In this document: piece by piece, positions 41,501 to 48,558 of the stretch
Layout of the letters: every line of letters starts with the position of its first letter
How positions within the stretch are numbered: position 1 is the stretch's first letter
DNA from: Streptomyces vietnamensis
Lineage (GTDB): Bacteria > Actinomycetota > Actinomycetes > Streptomycetales > Streptomycetaceae
DNA: 64,000 nucleotides
NCBI RefSeq assembly: GCF_000830005.1
Contig: NZ_CP010407.1
Span: forward strand, 7,638,001-7,702,000
Direction: 5' to 3'
Program-made: the position numbers and the translations under genes
The notes under the pieces: model-generated
Seen by the model: only the letters and a program-made list of their open reading frames with translations
Databases searched by the model: none
What the model was told of the DNA's origin: nothing

Positions 41501-41812
41501 AGGGCCGAGGCGCGCCTCCTGCGGGGCGACCTCGCCGAGGCCGATGCGTACGTCCGGCACGCCCTGGAACGAGCCTGCCGCGAGGGCTACGGAATTCTCG
41601 AGGGGCAGGCTCTGACGGTCATCGGCCGCCTCCGCCTCGCCGAGGGGCGACCGGTCGAGGCGGCCGAGCACGCCGAGCGCGCCGTGTCGATCCTGGCGGA
41701 GAGCGGCCACCGACCCGGCCGGATCGCCGCCGAGGAGGTGTTGTCCCGCGCCCGCTCGCAAGCGCCGGACGACCGGGACGAGGAGTCCGGCGCGCCGAAG
41801 TCGTCCGCATGA
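38513..41812 (+). CDS. AfsR-type SARP transcriptional activator (wHTH-BTAD-NB-ARC-TPR)
   Basis: 1099 residues from GTG 38513 (AGGGGGAGGA upstream). OmpR-like DNA-binding domain 1-95 (EFRLLGPEEVLHEGQPVPIS, TLHNYIRRLRKVL); bacterial transcriptional activation domain about 100-245 (RRADALDVYREGRRVLVKEL); NB-ARC ATPase from about 280 with P-loop DGQGGMGKTAL near 309-318; C-terminal TPR-like repeats about 740-1080 (TALELSRSIGSRGAEGVTRG and similar). Large SARPs activate antibiotic or peptide clusters. It is divergent from the precursor-hydroxylase pair, its probable target. Confidence 0.9.
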   Translation: MEFRLLGPEEVLHEGQPVPISAAKHRALLTMFLLRSDRVVMTEDLIDGLWGTNPPKTARTTLHNYIRRLRKVLLACGSDPLVTEPGGYVLRLESHRLDVHAFDDLVAQAEGAQERGDLVAASRLQRRALGLWRGKALEGTASRYLAEVEAPRLEEARRSAFEKLMDIDLRLGRHNALLGEMRRELAREPLRERLRSQYMLALYRAGRRADALDVYREGRRVLVKELGLEPGPALREMERAVLADSPALAAPTAAASRAAASRNAGQVPPPRQLPSDTAHFTGRSAHLRALDEWAGASGTHGPMVITAIDGQGGMGKTALAVHWGHSARARFPDGQLYIDLRGYATTRPVTSVEALASFLYALGVPADRIPDDPDRAAGLYRTLLAEKRVLVVIDNARSADQVRPLLPGTPGSHVVVTSRDVLAGLVVRDSARHLRVDALTPEEAAELLERLLGASVVAAEPEATAELARLCWYVPLALRVSAVNVREAGGDRPVAGHVDRLRDEDRRLAALSVPDDEASNLQAVLSLSYLSLSPDERRLFRRLGLVPGPTMTAAGASALLGLPVARTSQLLRRLVAVHLVGQTDPDTYGLHDLLRLFAESCAAADESPEERAAALRRLYDHYLAGVHAGARLLYPEKLRAFDPGQAAGHADAETADEVDADSSRGAGESTVGTVVLPDQTAARQWFSREHTNLVIAAQRGAALGLPAASWELCDALRGYFWLVRTGPDWVSVAEAGLEAAQGAHHAIGSATARMSLGDAHRSLGRYEGAARHYEAVLADAETAHWPEGKAQALINLGLVGILTGKLRDAVKRYEAAVDVLPADSRWNLLRLSMEGNMGLLRQELGDLRQAERHNATALELSRSIGSRGAEGVTRGNLGQVLGLLGRSEEALECLTEALAIHRELGNRGSEAETLRGLADWHRDRGDHSTALDLALAAAALADEIEEGRLAAAALQTVASVRTALGQLAEAEEIYRRAQGLAEQTGARHTEAAILIGRAEARLLRGDLAEADAYVRHALERACREGYGILEGQALTVIGRLRLAEGRPVEAAEHAERAVSILAESGHRPGRIAAEEVLSRARSQAPDDRDEESGAPKSSA

Positions 41813-41885
41813 TCTCCTGCGCCCGGCGCTCCCCTCCAGGCCCTGGCGAGGCGTCCTTGCGGCGGTGCGCGCCGGATCCGACCCG

Positions 41886-42953
41886 TCAGGCGGCGGACCG
41901 ACCGGGCGGTGCGGATGCCGAGGCGGTCGCGCGGTGTTCGGTGGGGCTGATTCCGTATGCCTCGCGGAAGGCCCGGCTGAAGGTGCTCGGATTGGTGAAG
42001 CCCCAGCGCGAGGCGATGGCCTGGACGCTGAGGTGGCGCAGATCCGGACGGACGAGGTCGGCGTGGCAGCGCTCGAGGCGGCCGCGGCGGATGACCGTCG
42101 CGACGCTGGCGGGTTGCCGGCTGAAGAGGCCGTACAGGGTGCGCAGGGACATGTGGTGCCGGCGGGCGATCGTCCGCGGCGTGAGGTCCGGATCCGCGAG
42201 GTTCTGGGCGATGAAGCCGTGAACGCGTCGCAGCAGCGCCTGCGCCCGGGGCTCGTCCGTGCCCGTCTCCAGGACTCGCAGCTGCTCGGCCAGACAGGCG
42301 GTCGCCAGATCGAGGGCGATGGCGCCCATGCGGCTCTGCTCCTCGGGCCGGCATTCGGCACCGTGCTCTCGCAGTGTGGCGAGAAAGGCGGCGAGGACGG
42401 CGGCGCTGCCGCTGCCCGTGGAGATCGGCCGGGCCAGGAGCAGCTCGACGTGATCCGGTCGCAGGGCGAGTGAGGCGCGGGGTATGTGGAGGACGGCGGC
42501 CCGCACCTGGCCCTCCGCTTCCGCGGGAGGGACGGCCGTCGGACGTACGGGGTCACTGAGCACCAGAGTGCTCCGGGGCGGCGCCTCCGTGCCGGACGGG
42601 GCGCCCGGGCCGCTCGCGTCGGTCAGCCACGCCAGCCTGTACTCGTCGGGGCCACCGTTCGGGACCGGAACCCGCAGGCCGTCCCGGCACCCTGGCAGGA
42701 CGTCACCCGCCGTCAGCCGCACCGGTCCCAGGCCCAGACTTCTGATACGGGCCCCACCCTCGCAGGTCTCGTCGACGGAGGCCCCCTCGTGGGCAACGCC
42801 TTCGGTAAGGACCTCTTCGCGGACATCGATCCGGTGTCCGGTGCCGCGTCCCCGGGACACGTCGGACAGCACTCCATCGGACACCGTCTCGCGGAAGGAC
42901 TCGAATCGACCCGCCGCCGAAACGACAGGAGCCGCCACGCTTGACCAGCCCAC
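41886..42953 (-). CDS. AraC-family transcriptional regulator
   Basis: 355 residues from GTG 42953 (GGGGGAATGG upstream; start moderately certain). N-terminal cupin-like ligand domain of the AraC-binding-like type (residues about 20-190), then the two HTH motifs of AraC: LTPRTIARRHHMSLRTLYGLF and LSVQAIASRWGFTNPSTFSRAFREAYGISPTEHR. The second is a near-perfect AraC signature. It converges on the SARP gene with 73 nt between. Target unknown; the long divergent region upstream lacks an intact partner gene. Confidence 0.85.
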   Translation of the reverse strand: MGWSSVAAPVVSAAGRFESFRETVSDGVLSDVSRGRGTGHRIDVREEVLTEGVAHEGASVDETCEGGARIRSLGLGPVRLTAGDVLPGCRDGLRVPVPNGGPDEYRLAWLTDASGPGAPSGTEAPPRSTLVLSDPVRPTAVPPAEAEGQVRAAVLHIPRASLALRPDHVELLLARPISTGSGSAAVLAAFLATLREHGAECRPEEQSRMGAIALDLATACLAEQLRVLETGTDEPRAQALLRRVHGFIAQNLADPDLTPRTIARRHHMSLRTLYGLFSRQPASVATVIRRGRLERCHADLVRPDLRHLSVQAIASRWGFTNPSTFSRAFREAYGISPTEHRATASASAPPGRSAA

Positions 42954-43311
42954 CCATTCCCCCGTTTCCCCACTGCGAAAGCAGCCGTTCCTCTCCGGCG
43001 CGCTCCAGCCTTTCGGCGGTGAGCGACATCCGTCGACGTCACGTGTGTCGGAGGCGGGGACGGCAGACGGGCGGATCACGCGTCTGCCGCGCCTGCGACC
43101 AGTGACGACGACTCAAGGATCACCACCGGGCGCTATCGGCCGACTAGCGCCGGAACGAGCCGACACGGGCACGGACCCCACCAGGTGCCGTCGGCCACGT
43201 GGACGGGGCGGGCGAGGGCCGGTGGCCCGCGCCGGCCCCGGGGCAGCCCGGCCTGGGCGGTCCTCCGCCCATGGGTGGGGGAGGGGCGGGGAGAGGCCCG
43301 CGGGGGTGTCG
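42954..43311. other. 358-nt region without a recognisable gene
   Basis: Upstream of the AraC gene. GC-rich, with a short inverted repeat GCGCTA (43130-43135) / TAGCGC (43145-43150). All long open frames here lack ribosome-binding sites and protein-like composition. Together with the peroxiredoxin fragment that follows, it looks like decayed coding sequence. Confidence 0.4.
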
Positions 43312-43479
43312 TCAGTCCTCTGTCGCCAGGCGCCGCACCTCCGTCAGCGCCTCGTCCACCGCCGCCGGGATGTCCGTCACCGGGAAGCGCGCGTGCCACA
43401 CCACGCGGTCGCGGTCCACCACCAGCACGACCCGCTTCAAAGGAATACCTGCATCCGCGACCTGAGGATTTAGCCACCC
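43312..43479 (-). pseudogene. C-terminal fragment of a peroxiredoxin-like protein
   Basis: A frame open for about 56 codons ends at TGA 43314-43312. It reads GIPLKRVVLVVDRDRVVWHA, then RFPVTDIPAAVDEALTEVRR, resembling the last strand and helix of AhpC/TSA-type peroxiredoxins (LVVDRDGVV...). A stop codon closes the frame just upstream (around 43480) and there is no start, thioredoxin fold core or peroxidatic Cys. Assignment by eye, so modest confidence. Confidence 0.42.
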
Positions 43480-43723
43480 TCGCTCGGAGAGTTTTTACCG
43501 GCAACACGCAGGGGGAAATTTCGATCACCCACGGTCTGCGGCGACGTGCTACTGTCGAAATCAGTTGCAGTTTTGGTACCCAGACTTCAGGCGCCTCTCG
43601 TCGGCCCCACGCCGCACGGAAGCGCTTTACATTTCCGGTCATTTTTCCGGGCAGGGCATCATCGCGGCGACACGGCGTCCGTACGGTACGGATTCCGGCG
43701 TACTGCCCCAAAGGAGAAATGAC
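43480..43723 (+). promoter_or_regulatory. AT-richer leader of the cold-shock gene
   Basis: Locally much lower GC than the surroundings (for example GAGAGTTTTTACCGG, CATTTCCGGTCATTTTTCC). It precedes cspA and ends in the strong AAAGGAGAA site at 43710-43718. Long, structured 5' leaders are known for cold-shock genes; whether this whole region is transcribed cannot be told from sequence. Confidence 0.4.
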
Positions 43724-43927
43724 ATGACTGTTGGCACCGTGAAGTGGTTCAACGCGGAAAAGGGTTTCGGCTTCATCGAGCAGGAGGGTGGCGGCCCTGA
43801 CGTGTTCGCCCACTACTCCAACATCGCCACCCAGGGCTTCCGCGAGCTCCAGGAGGGCCAGAAGGTCTCCTTCGACATCGCGCAGGGCCAGAAGGGCCCG
43901 ACGGCCGAGAACATCGTTTCCGCCTGA
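43724..43927 (+). CDS. CspA-family cold-shock protein
   Basis: 67 residues, complete OB fold. RNP1 motif KGFGFIEQ and RNP2 motif DVFAHYS are intact (the Bacillus form is VFVHFS; Ala in place of Val and Tyr in place of Phe are common in actinobacteria). [20 protein letters not shown] is typical of the N-terminus. RNA chaperone that keeps transcripts single-stranded. Followed by a strong terminator and then a DEAD-box helicase gene, the usual functional partner. Confidence 0.96.
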   Translation: MTVGTVKWFNAEKGFGFIEQEGGGPDVFAHYSNIATQGFRELQEGQKVSFDIAQGQKGPTAENIVSA

Positions 43928-43950
43928 CGCCGCGCCGACGCGTAACACGT

Positions 43951-43988
43951 AGCTGGGGCCCGCATCCCTCGGGGTGCGGGCCCCAGCT
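43951..43988 (+). terminator. Hairpin after cspA
   Basis: A perfect 14-bp stem AGCTGGGGCCCGCA (43951-43964) with its complement at 43975-43988 and a 10-nt loop TCCCTCGGGG, 23 nt after the cspA stop. Confidence 0.88.
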
Positions 43989-43992
43989 GCAT

Positions 43993-44100
43993 GCATTTCG
44001 CAGGCCCTTCACGTACGCCTGCGCCTCTCGCATTTCTTCAGCTGCCCAGTTGCACCGAAAATTTCTCGCCCTGGGCCACGCCGTCTGCCGGTCGCATTTC
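43993..44100 (+). repeat. Three GCATTTC copies in the helicase leader
   Basis: GCATTTC occurs at 43993-43999, 44030-44036 and 44094-44100 in the 195-nt space between the cspA terminator and the helicase start. Such AT-containing heptamers are rare at this GC level. No known factor is assigned. Confidence 0.4.
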
Positions 44101-44183
44101 ATTCGGCCCGTGCCCGTGATTCCCGACGCCGCTCGCCCGCCGCCGGAATTCCTCGATACGTGCCGCATCAAGGAAGGTTCTGA

Positions 44184-45692
44184 ATGAACCCCACACGCAC
44201 GAACGGCCGTTCCTCCCGAGCCCGCCGCAGCGGCGGCCGCGCGTACGGCTCCGCCGCCGGTTCGGGACTGAGCAGCCGCTTCGGTTCGTCCGCCCCGAGC
44301 CGGTCGGGAGCTCCGGGGCGCTTCGGCGGAGGCCGTCGGCGGCCCGCCCCGGCGCAGGGCGAGTTCGCCCTGCCGAAGACGGTCACCCCGGCGCTGCCCC
44401 CCGTCGAGACGTTCGCCGACCTGGCCCTGGACCGACGCCTCCTGGCCGCGCTCACCGCGCAGGGCGTGTCCGTGCCGTTCCCCATCCAGGGCGCGACGCT
44501 ACCGAACTCCCTGGCCGGCCGTGACGTCCTCGGCCGCGGCCGGACCGGCTCCGGCAAGACCCTCGCCTTCGGTCTCTCCCTGCTCGCCCGCACCGCAGGA
44601 CAGCTCGCCGAGCCCCGCCGGCCGCTGGCGCTCGTCCTGGTCCCCACCCGGGAACTCGCGCAGCAGGTCACCGACGCCCTCACGCCCTACGCCCGCGCCG
44701 TGAAGCTGCGCCTGACCACCGTCGTCGGCGGCATGCCGATCCGCCGGCAGGCGAACACGCTGCGCGGGGGCGTCGAAGTCGTCGTGGCCACCCCCGGCCG
44801 CCTCAAGGACCTCATCGACCGCGGTGACTGCCGGCTGGACCAGGTCTCGATCACCGTCCTGGACGAGGCCGATCAGATGGCCGACATGGGCTTCATGCCG
44901 CAGGTCACGGCGCTCCTGGACCAGGTCCGCCGCGAGGGCCAGCGGATGCTGTTCTCCGCGACGCTGGACCGCAACGTCGACCTCCTGGTCCGCCGCTACC
45001 TCACCGATCCCGTCGTCCACTCCGTGGACCCCTCCCAGGGCGCGGTCACCACGATGGAGCACCACGTCCTCCATGTGCGCGGTGCCGACAAGCACCGGCT
45101 GACGACCGAGATCGCGGCGCGCGACGGCCGGGTGATCATGTTCCTGGACACCAAGCACGCGGTGGACCGCCTCACCGAGGACCTCCTCGCCTGCGGTGTC
45201 CGGGCCGCCGCCCTGCACGGCGGGAAGTCGCAGCCCCAACGCACCCGTACCCTCTCCCAGTTCAAGACCGGGCACGTCACCGTCCTGGTCGCGACGAACG
45301 TCGCCGCCCGCGGCATCCACGTCGACCACCTCGACCTCGTCGTCAACGTGGATCCGCCGACCGACCACAAGGACTACCTCCACCGCGGCGGCCGTACCGC
45401 CCGGGCCGGCGAGTCCGGCAGCGTCGTCACCCTGGTCACCGCCGGCCAGCGCCGCGACATGACCCGCCTCATGGCGACCGCCGGCATCGTGCCCGAGACC
45501 ACCCAGGTCCACTCGGGTGAGGAAACACTCGCCCGGATCACCGGCGCGCGGACCCCGTCCGGCATTCCCGTGACGATCACCGCGCCGCCCGTCGAACAGC
45601 GCAAGCGGGACGCGACCTCCCGCGGCCGGCGCCGTCCCGCCCCGGCGGCGCGGCGCGCCGGCACACGGCGTTCCGCCGACACGGCGGCCTGA
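44184..45692 (+). CDS. DEAD-box ATP-dependent RNA helicase
   Basis: 502 residues; ATG 44184 behind AGGAAGG. Low-complexity Arg/Gly/Ser N-tail (1-60). Motifs in order: FADLALDRRLLAALTAQG with Q motif (PFPIQ), Walker A GRTGSGKT, PTREL, TPGR, DEAD, SAT, then in domain 2 VIMFLDTKHAVDRL, VATNVAARGIHVDHLDLVVN and HRGGRTARAG. Basic, Arg/Ala-rich C-tail likely contacts RNA. Unwinds structured RNA at low temperature; it follows cspA as in other Streptomyces. Confidence 0.95.
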   Translation: MNPTRTNGRSSRARRSGGRAYGSAAGSGLSSRFGSSAPSRSGAPGRFGGGRRRPAPAQGEFALPKTVTPALPPVETFADLALDRRLLAALTAQGVSVPFPIQGATLPNSLAGRDVLGRGRTGSGKTLAFGLSLLARTAGQLAEPRRPLALVLVPTRELAQQVTDALTPYARAVKLRLTTVVGGMPIRRQANTLRGGVEVVVATPGRLKDLIDRGDCRLDQVSITVLDEADQMADMGFMPQVTALLDQVRREGQRMLFSATLDRNVDLLVRRYLTDPVVHSVDPSQGAVTTMEHHVLHVRGADKHRLTTEIAARDGRVIMFLDTKHAVDRLTEDLLACGVRAAALHGGKSQPQRTRTLSQFKTGHVTVLVATNVAARGIHVDHLDLVVNVDPPTDHKDYLHRGGRTARAGESGSVVTLVTAGQRRDMTRLMATAGIVPETTQVHSGEETLARITGARTPSGIPVTITAPPVEQRKRDATSRGRRRPAPAARRAGTRRSADTAA

Positions 45693-45738
45693 GCACCAGG
45701 TGATCCGGAAGCCGAACCATCCCCTCAGGAGGCACGTG

Positions 45739-46125
45739 GTGACACCGGTCCAGACGCAGCCCCGTTCGACCCCTGCCGTCCCCGCGGCAAGGACGGTGAC
45801 CGACCTCGTGGACATGGAAGGACTCCAGGTCGGGGACCACATGACCGTCGAGGTGGCCTTGGCCGTCCTGGCCGGTGCCCGCGCCGGACGTCTGCTCGTC
45901 CGCGACGACGACGGCCTGTGCACCGGGCTGGTCACCCCGGCCCAGCTCACCGCCGTCCGCGACAGCCCCGCCTACACGGACCGTCTCCGGTTGCGCGATC
46001 TGCCCCGCGACGGCACGCCGCCCGCCGGGCCCGCCGGAACCCACGTCCGGCTCCTCGTCGCGTGCGTCATGGACGAACGGGACGGCATCCCGGACGCCTC
46101 CGGGCCTGCCTTCGCCCTCGCCTGA
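45739..46125 (+). CDS. Small CBS-like protein of the cold-shock cluster
   Basis: 128 residues from GTG 45739, with AGGAGG 6 nt before it (the GTG directly upstream is too close). Residues 35-95 resemble one CBS module: VGDHMTVEVALAVLAGARAG, RLLVRDDDGLCTGLVTPAQL. A His/Asp ligand site cannot be seen. 46 nt after the helicase stop and 51 nt before the next gene; likely one transcript. Nucleotide sensing is a possible role; not established. Confidence 0.68.
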   Translation: MTPVQTQPRSTPAVPAARTVTDLVDMEGLQVGDHMTVEVALAVLAGARAGRLLVRDDDGLCTGLVTPAQLTAVRDSPAYTDRLRLRDLPRDGTPPAGPAGTHVRLLVACVMDERDGIPDASGPAFALA

Positions 46126-46176
46126 ACCCCCGCGCCCTCGCGGAAACCGACCCCTTCCTCTCACCTGTGAGGCATC

Positions 46177-46530
46177 GTGCGCTGTGTCATCGCCCGCTTC
46201 CCCTTCGAGCTCACCAAGAGCGGTGTCCTGGACTCCATGAAGGGCGTCAAGCCCGAGGAGATCACCGGCGAGTCCGTGACCATCGGCCGTCGCCACTACC
46301 CCGTCAAGCAGGTCGGCCAGGTCATCACCCGCCAGGACCGCCGCGACTTCACCGCCGGTGAGGTCATCCGGGCCCTGACCAAGCTCGGTTTCATCTGCCG
46401 CCGCCTTCCCCTGACGCCCGCGCCGCTCCCCGCCTCCGACCCTCTTCGGCACGCCTCCGCGCTGCTCGGCGCCTCGACGGGGGCCTGGCCCCGCATACGG
46501 ACGAACGCGAGCCGACACCCGAACGGGTAG
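46177..46530 (+). CDS. SCO5918-like conserved protein
   Basis: 117 residues from GTG 46177 (GTGAGG upstream). The first 80 residues are highly patterned: RCVIARFPFELTKSGVLDSM, KGVKPEEITGESVTIGRRHY, PVKQVGQVITRQDRRDFTAG, EVIRALTKLGFICR. I recognise this as a Streptomyces family that accompanies cspA and the DEAD-box helicase; its function is unknown. The last 35 residues are low complexity. A strong hairpin follows. Confidence 0.72.
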   Translation: MRCVIARFPFELTKSGVLDSMKGVKPEEITGESVTIGRRHYPVKQVGQVITRQDRRDFTAGEVIRALTKLGFICRRLPLTPAPLPASDPLRHASALLGASTGAWPRIRTNASRHPNG

Positions 46531-46561
46531 GAGGGCCCGGTCGGCGCACTCCTCGGGCTCG

Positions 46562-46596
46562 ACTTCGCCCCGCCGGGTCATCCGGCGGGGCGAAGT
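46562..46596 (+). terminator. Hairpin after the SCO5918-like gene
   Basis: A perfect 15-bp stem ACTTCGCCCCGCCGG (46562-46576) with its complement at 46582-46596 and a 5-nt loop GTCAT. The remaining space to the MerR gene (46597-46783) has no gene; read with the palindrome at 46784. Confidence 0.88.
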
Positions 46597-46783
46597 GCTG
46601 CCGGGCGGGCCTTCCGTACGCGGGGCGTGGGCGGTGAGCCCGGGTGCCGCGGGACATCGACAGTGAGGCGGTCTCCGGTCGGGCGATCGCGATCCCCTCG
46701 CCCCCGACAGCAGCCGGGTCGGGGCGACGGACACAGGAGGCCGGCGCGGTATCAGGACCGGCAGATGGTGTAGTAGTTCCTTC

Positions 46784-46815
46784 GGGGCCCTGGTGCCGTA
46801 CGGCACCAGGGCCCC
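46784..46815. repeat. Perfect 32-bp palindrome before the MerR gene
   Basis: GGGGCCCTGGTGCCG, TA, then CGGCACCAGGGCCCC: every base pairs. It ends 26 nt before the MerR start, so it lies in the 5' leader or is an operator. It is too symmetric for a usual terminator, which needs a loop, though it could fold with a 4-nt loop. Confidence 0.8.
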
Positions 46816-46841
46816 TCAACGCGTTCCGCGGAGAGGTGCAA

Positions 46842-47183
46842 ATGACAGCAGACGACTCGTACGACCGTTTTGACGACGACGACTACCCCGCCTACACGAT
46901 GGGCCGGGCCGCCGAAATGATCGGTACCACCCAGAGCTTCCTCCGCGCCATCGGAGAAGCACGCCTGATCACCCCGCTGCGCTCCGAGGGCGGCCACCGC
47001 CGCTACTCCCGTTACCAGCTGCGCATCGCCGCCCGCGCCCGTGAACTCGTCGACCAGGGAACCCCCATCGAGGCCGCCTGTCGCATCATCGTCCTGGAAG
47101 ACCAGCTCGAAGAAGCCCAGCGCATCAACGCCGAGTACCGCCGCGCAGCGGCTCAGCAGGCCGATGACACCACTGCCGACTGA
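46842..47183 (+). CDS. MerR-type regulator, short form
   Basis: 113 residues; ATG 46842 behind GGAGAGGTG. Acidic N-terminus (DDSYDRFDDDDYP) followed by the MerR winged helix: YTMGRAAEMIGTTQSFLRAIGEARLITPLRSEGGHRRYSRYQL, here with a Leu/Arg-rich wing. Ends in a helix VLEDQLEEAQRINAEYRR and has no C-terminal metal or drug-binding part. Regulator often located next to the SCO5918-like cold-shock gene; the perfect palindrome just upstream could be its own operator. Confidence 0.85.
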   Translation: MTADDSYDRFDDDDYPAYTMGRAAEMIGTTQSFLRAIGEARLITPLRSEGGHRRYSRYQLRIAARARELVDQGTPIEAACRIIVLEDQLEEAQRINAEYRRAAAQQADDTTAD

Positions 47184-47357
47184 AGCGGTTCCGGGCGATC
47201 GACGGGCACGGCGTCGCACGAGACGCTGTGCGATCGGCATCGGGCCGCGAACGGTCGGGCTCCTCGCCCCTCCCTCGGCGTCGGTGGGCTCGGGGAAGGA
47301 AGCCCCGCCCGACTGCTGATCGCCGGGTACCGGACACAGCGAGGAAGTGCCGCGCCC

Positions 47358-47390
47358 GAGGAGGCGAGCGGCCGGACTCCCGGCCTCCTC
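47358..47390. terminator. Short hairpin between MerR and Lrp genes
   Basis: GAGGAGGC (47358-47365) with GCCTCCTC (47383-47390), 17-nt loop. It sits 2 nt from the stop of the Lrp gene, and 174 nt after the MerR stop. Weaker than the other hairpins in the window. Confidence 0.45.
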
Positions 47391-47392
47391 AC

Positions 47393-48454
47393 CTAGGCGC
47401 GGGTACTCGCTCCGGCCGTGCGAACGTCCAGGGGGACGCCGCCGATGCGGTAGCCCTGTTCGTCGAGGAGATGGCCGCTGAGCTTCAGCGGCCACAGTGC
47501 CACGGCCCGGTCGGTGATCTCCAGGCCGGGAACGCGCTGGGCGAGTCGTACCTCGAAGCGCTGCACGTCGGTGAGGGACTTCACCCAGGCGATGATGAGG
47601 ACGTTGTTCCGGCCGGTGACGCCGGCGCACAGCCGTACCTCCCGGGCCCCGGTGACTCCGCGCGAGACGCGTTCCAACTCTCCCGCGGCCGCGCGCCCCC
47701 ATTGGATCACGGTGACCGGCCACTCCGACAGGGGGCGTGCGACCTCGCAGCGGGTCTGGAGCATGCCGGCGGCGAAGAGCCGGCCGAGTCGTCGGCGGAC
47801 CGTGTCCGGGCTCGCCCCACAGGCGTCGGCGAGCGCGCGGTAGGTGGCGCGGCCGTTCATGGAAAGGGCGGCGACCAGGGCGTGGTCCAGGTCGGTGAGC
47901 GGAAAGACGGGTGCCCCGGTGCGGGCGGTGTCAGTGTCGACGAGGCGGGCGATCTGGGTGCGGTCGAGGGCGCGCAGCCGCCAGCGGCTGCCCTCTGTGT
48001 AGACGGTGCTCGCCAGGTGGGTGCGGCTGGCGATGACGCCGGGCATGGCGCCGATGCCGCGGGTCATCCAGTGGGTGAGTGCCGCGAGGTCCGGTGCCAT
48101 CACGGTGAGCAGCAGGTCGCGGTCTCCGCTGACGTGTTCGACGGCAGTGACGTGGGGCAGCCGGGCGAGGGCCTGGGCCACGGTCAGCAGGCTGCCGCCG
48201 GCGCAGTCCACTTCGACGAAGGCGAGTAGTCCCTGTCCCGCCGAGGCGAGGGCGGGCGACGGGGAGCAGCTGATCCAGGCGGCGCCGGCTTCGGTGAGCC
48301 GCTGCCAGCGTCGTGCCACGGTCACGGCGTCGAGGCCGAGTACGGTGCCGATCTCGTTCCACCCGGATCGTGGGGCGATCTGCAGTGCGTGCACCAGGGC
48401 CTGGTCGACGTCGTCGAGCGCCCGTACCGCACCGTGCGCGGAATGCTGCGTCAT
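47393..48454 (-). CDS. Double Lrp/AsnC-family regulator
   Basis: 353 residues, about twice a single Lrp. N-half: HTH ALVHALQIAPRSGWNEIGTV and effector strand segment VEHVSGDRDLLLTVMAPD. C-half: HTH ALVAALSMNGRATYRALADACGASPDTVRRRLGRLFAAGML and ligand-binding strands VRLCAGVTGRNNVLIIAWVK. Such fused Lrp proteins in actinomycetes control amino-acid catabolic or export genes next to them. Start ATG 48454 with AAGGGGC. Divergent from the M20 amidohydrolase-MFS pair (104 nt between), the probable target. Confidence 0.85.
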   Translation of the reverse strand: MTQHSAHGAVRALDDVDQALVHALQIAPRSGWNEIGTVLGLDAVTVARRWQRLTEAGAAWISCSPSPALASAGQGLLAFVEVDCAGGSLLTVAQALARLPHVTAVEHVSGDRDLLLTVMAPDLAALTHWMTRGIGAMPGVIASRTHLASTVYTEGSRWRLRALDRTQIARLVDTDTARTGAPVFPLTDLDHALVAALSMNGRATYRALADACGASPDTVRRRLGRLFAAGMLQTRCEVARPLSEWPVTVIQWGRAAAGELERVSRGVTGAREVRLCAGVTGRNNVLIIAWVKSLTDVQRFEVRLAQRVPGLEITDRAVALWPLKLSGHLLDEQGYRIGGVPLDVRTAGASTRA

Positions 48455-48558
48455 TCGATGCCCCTTGCGTGTTTCCTGCGATTCAGAGTCGACGGGACGG
48501 TGAGTACTTCAGTCTTGCCCCACCGAAAGCCGGAACCGTACCAGGAGGTCGACACAGC

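Noticed and set aside
42486..43473. Plus-strand frames between the AraC and cspA genes
   Set aside because: No ribosome-binding sites, Arg/Pro/Thr-rich composition and no fold pattern; the AraC gene on the other strand explains the 5' half.
43565..43723. Longer form of the cold-shock protein starting at 43565
   Set aside because: Would add 53 non-conserved residues; AAAGGAGAA directly before ATG 43724 and the canonical 67-residue length fix the short form.
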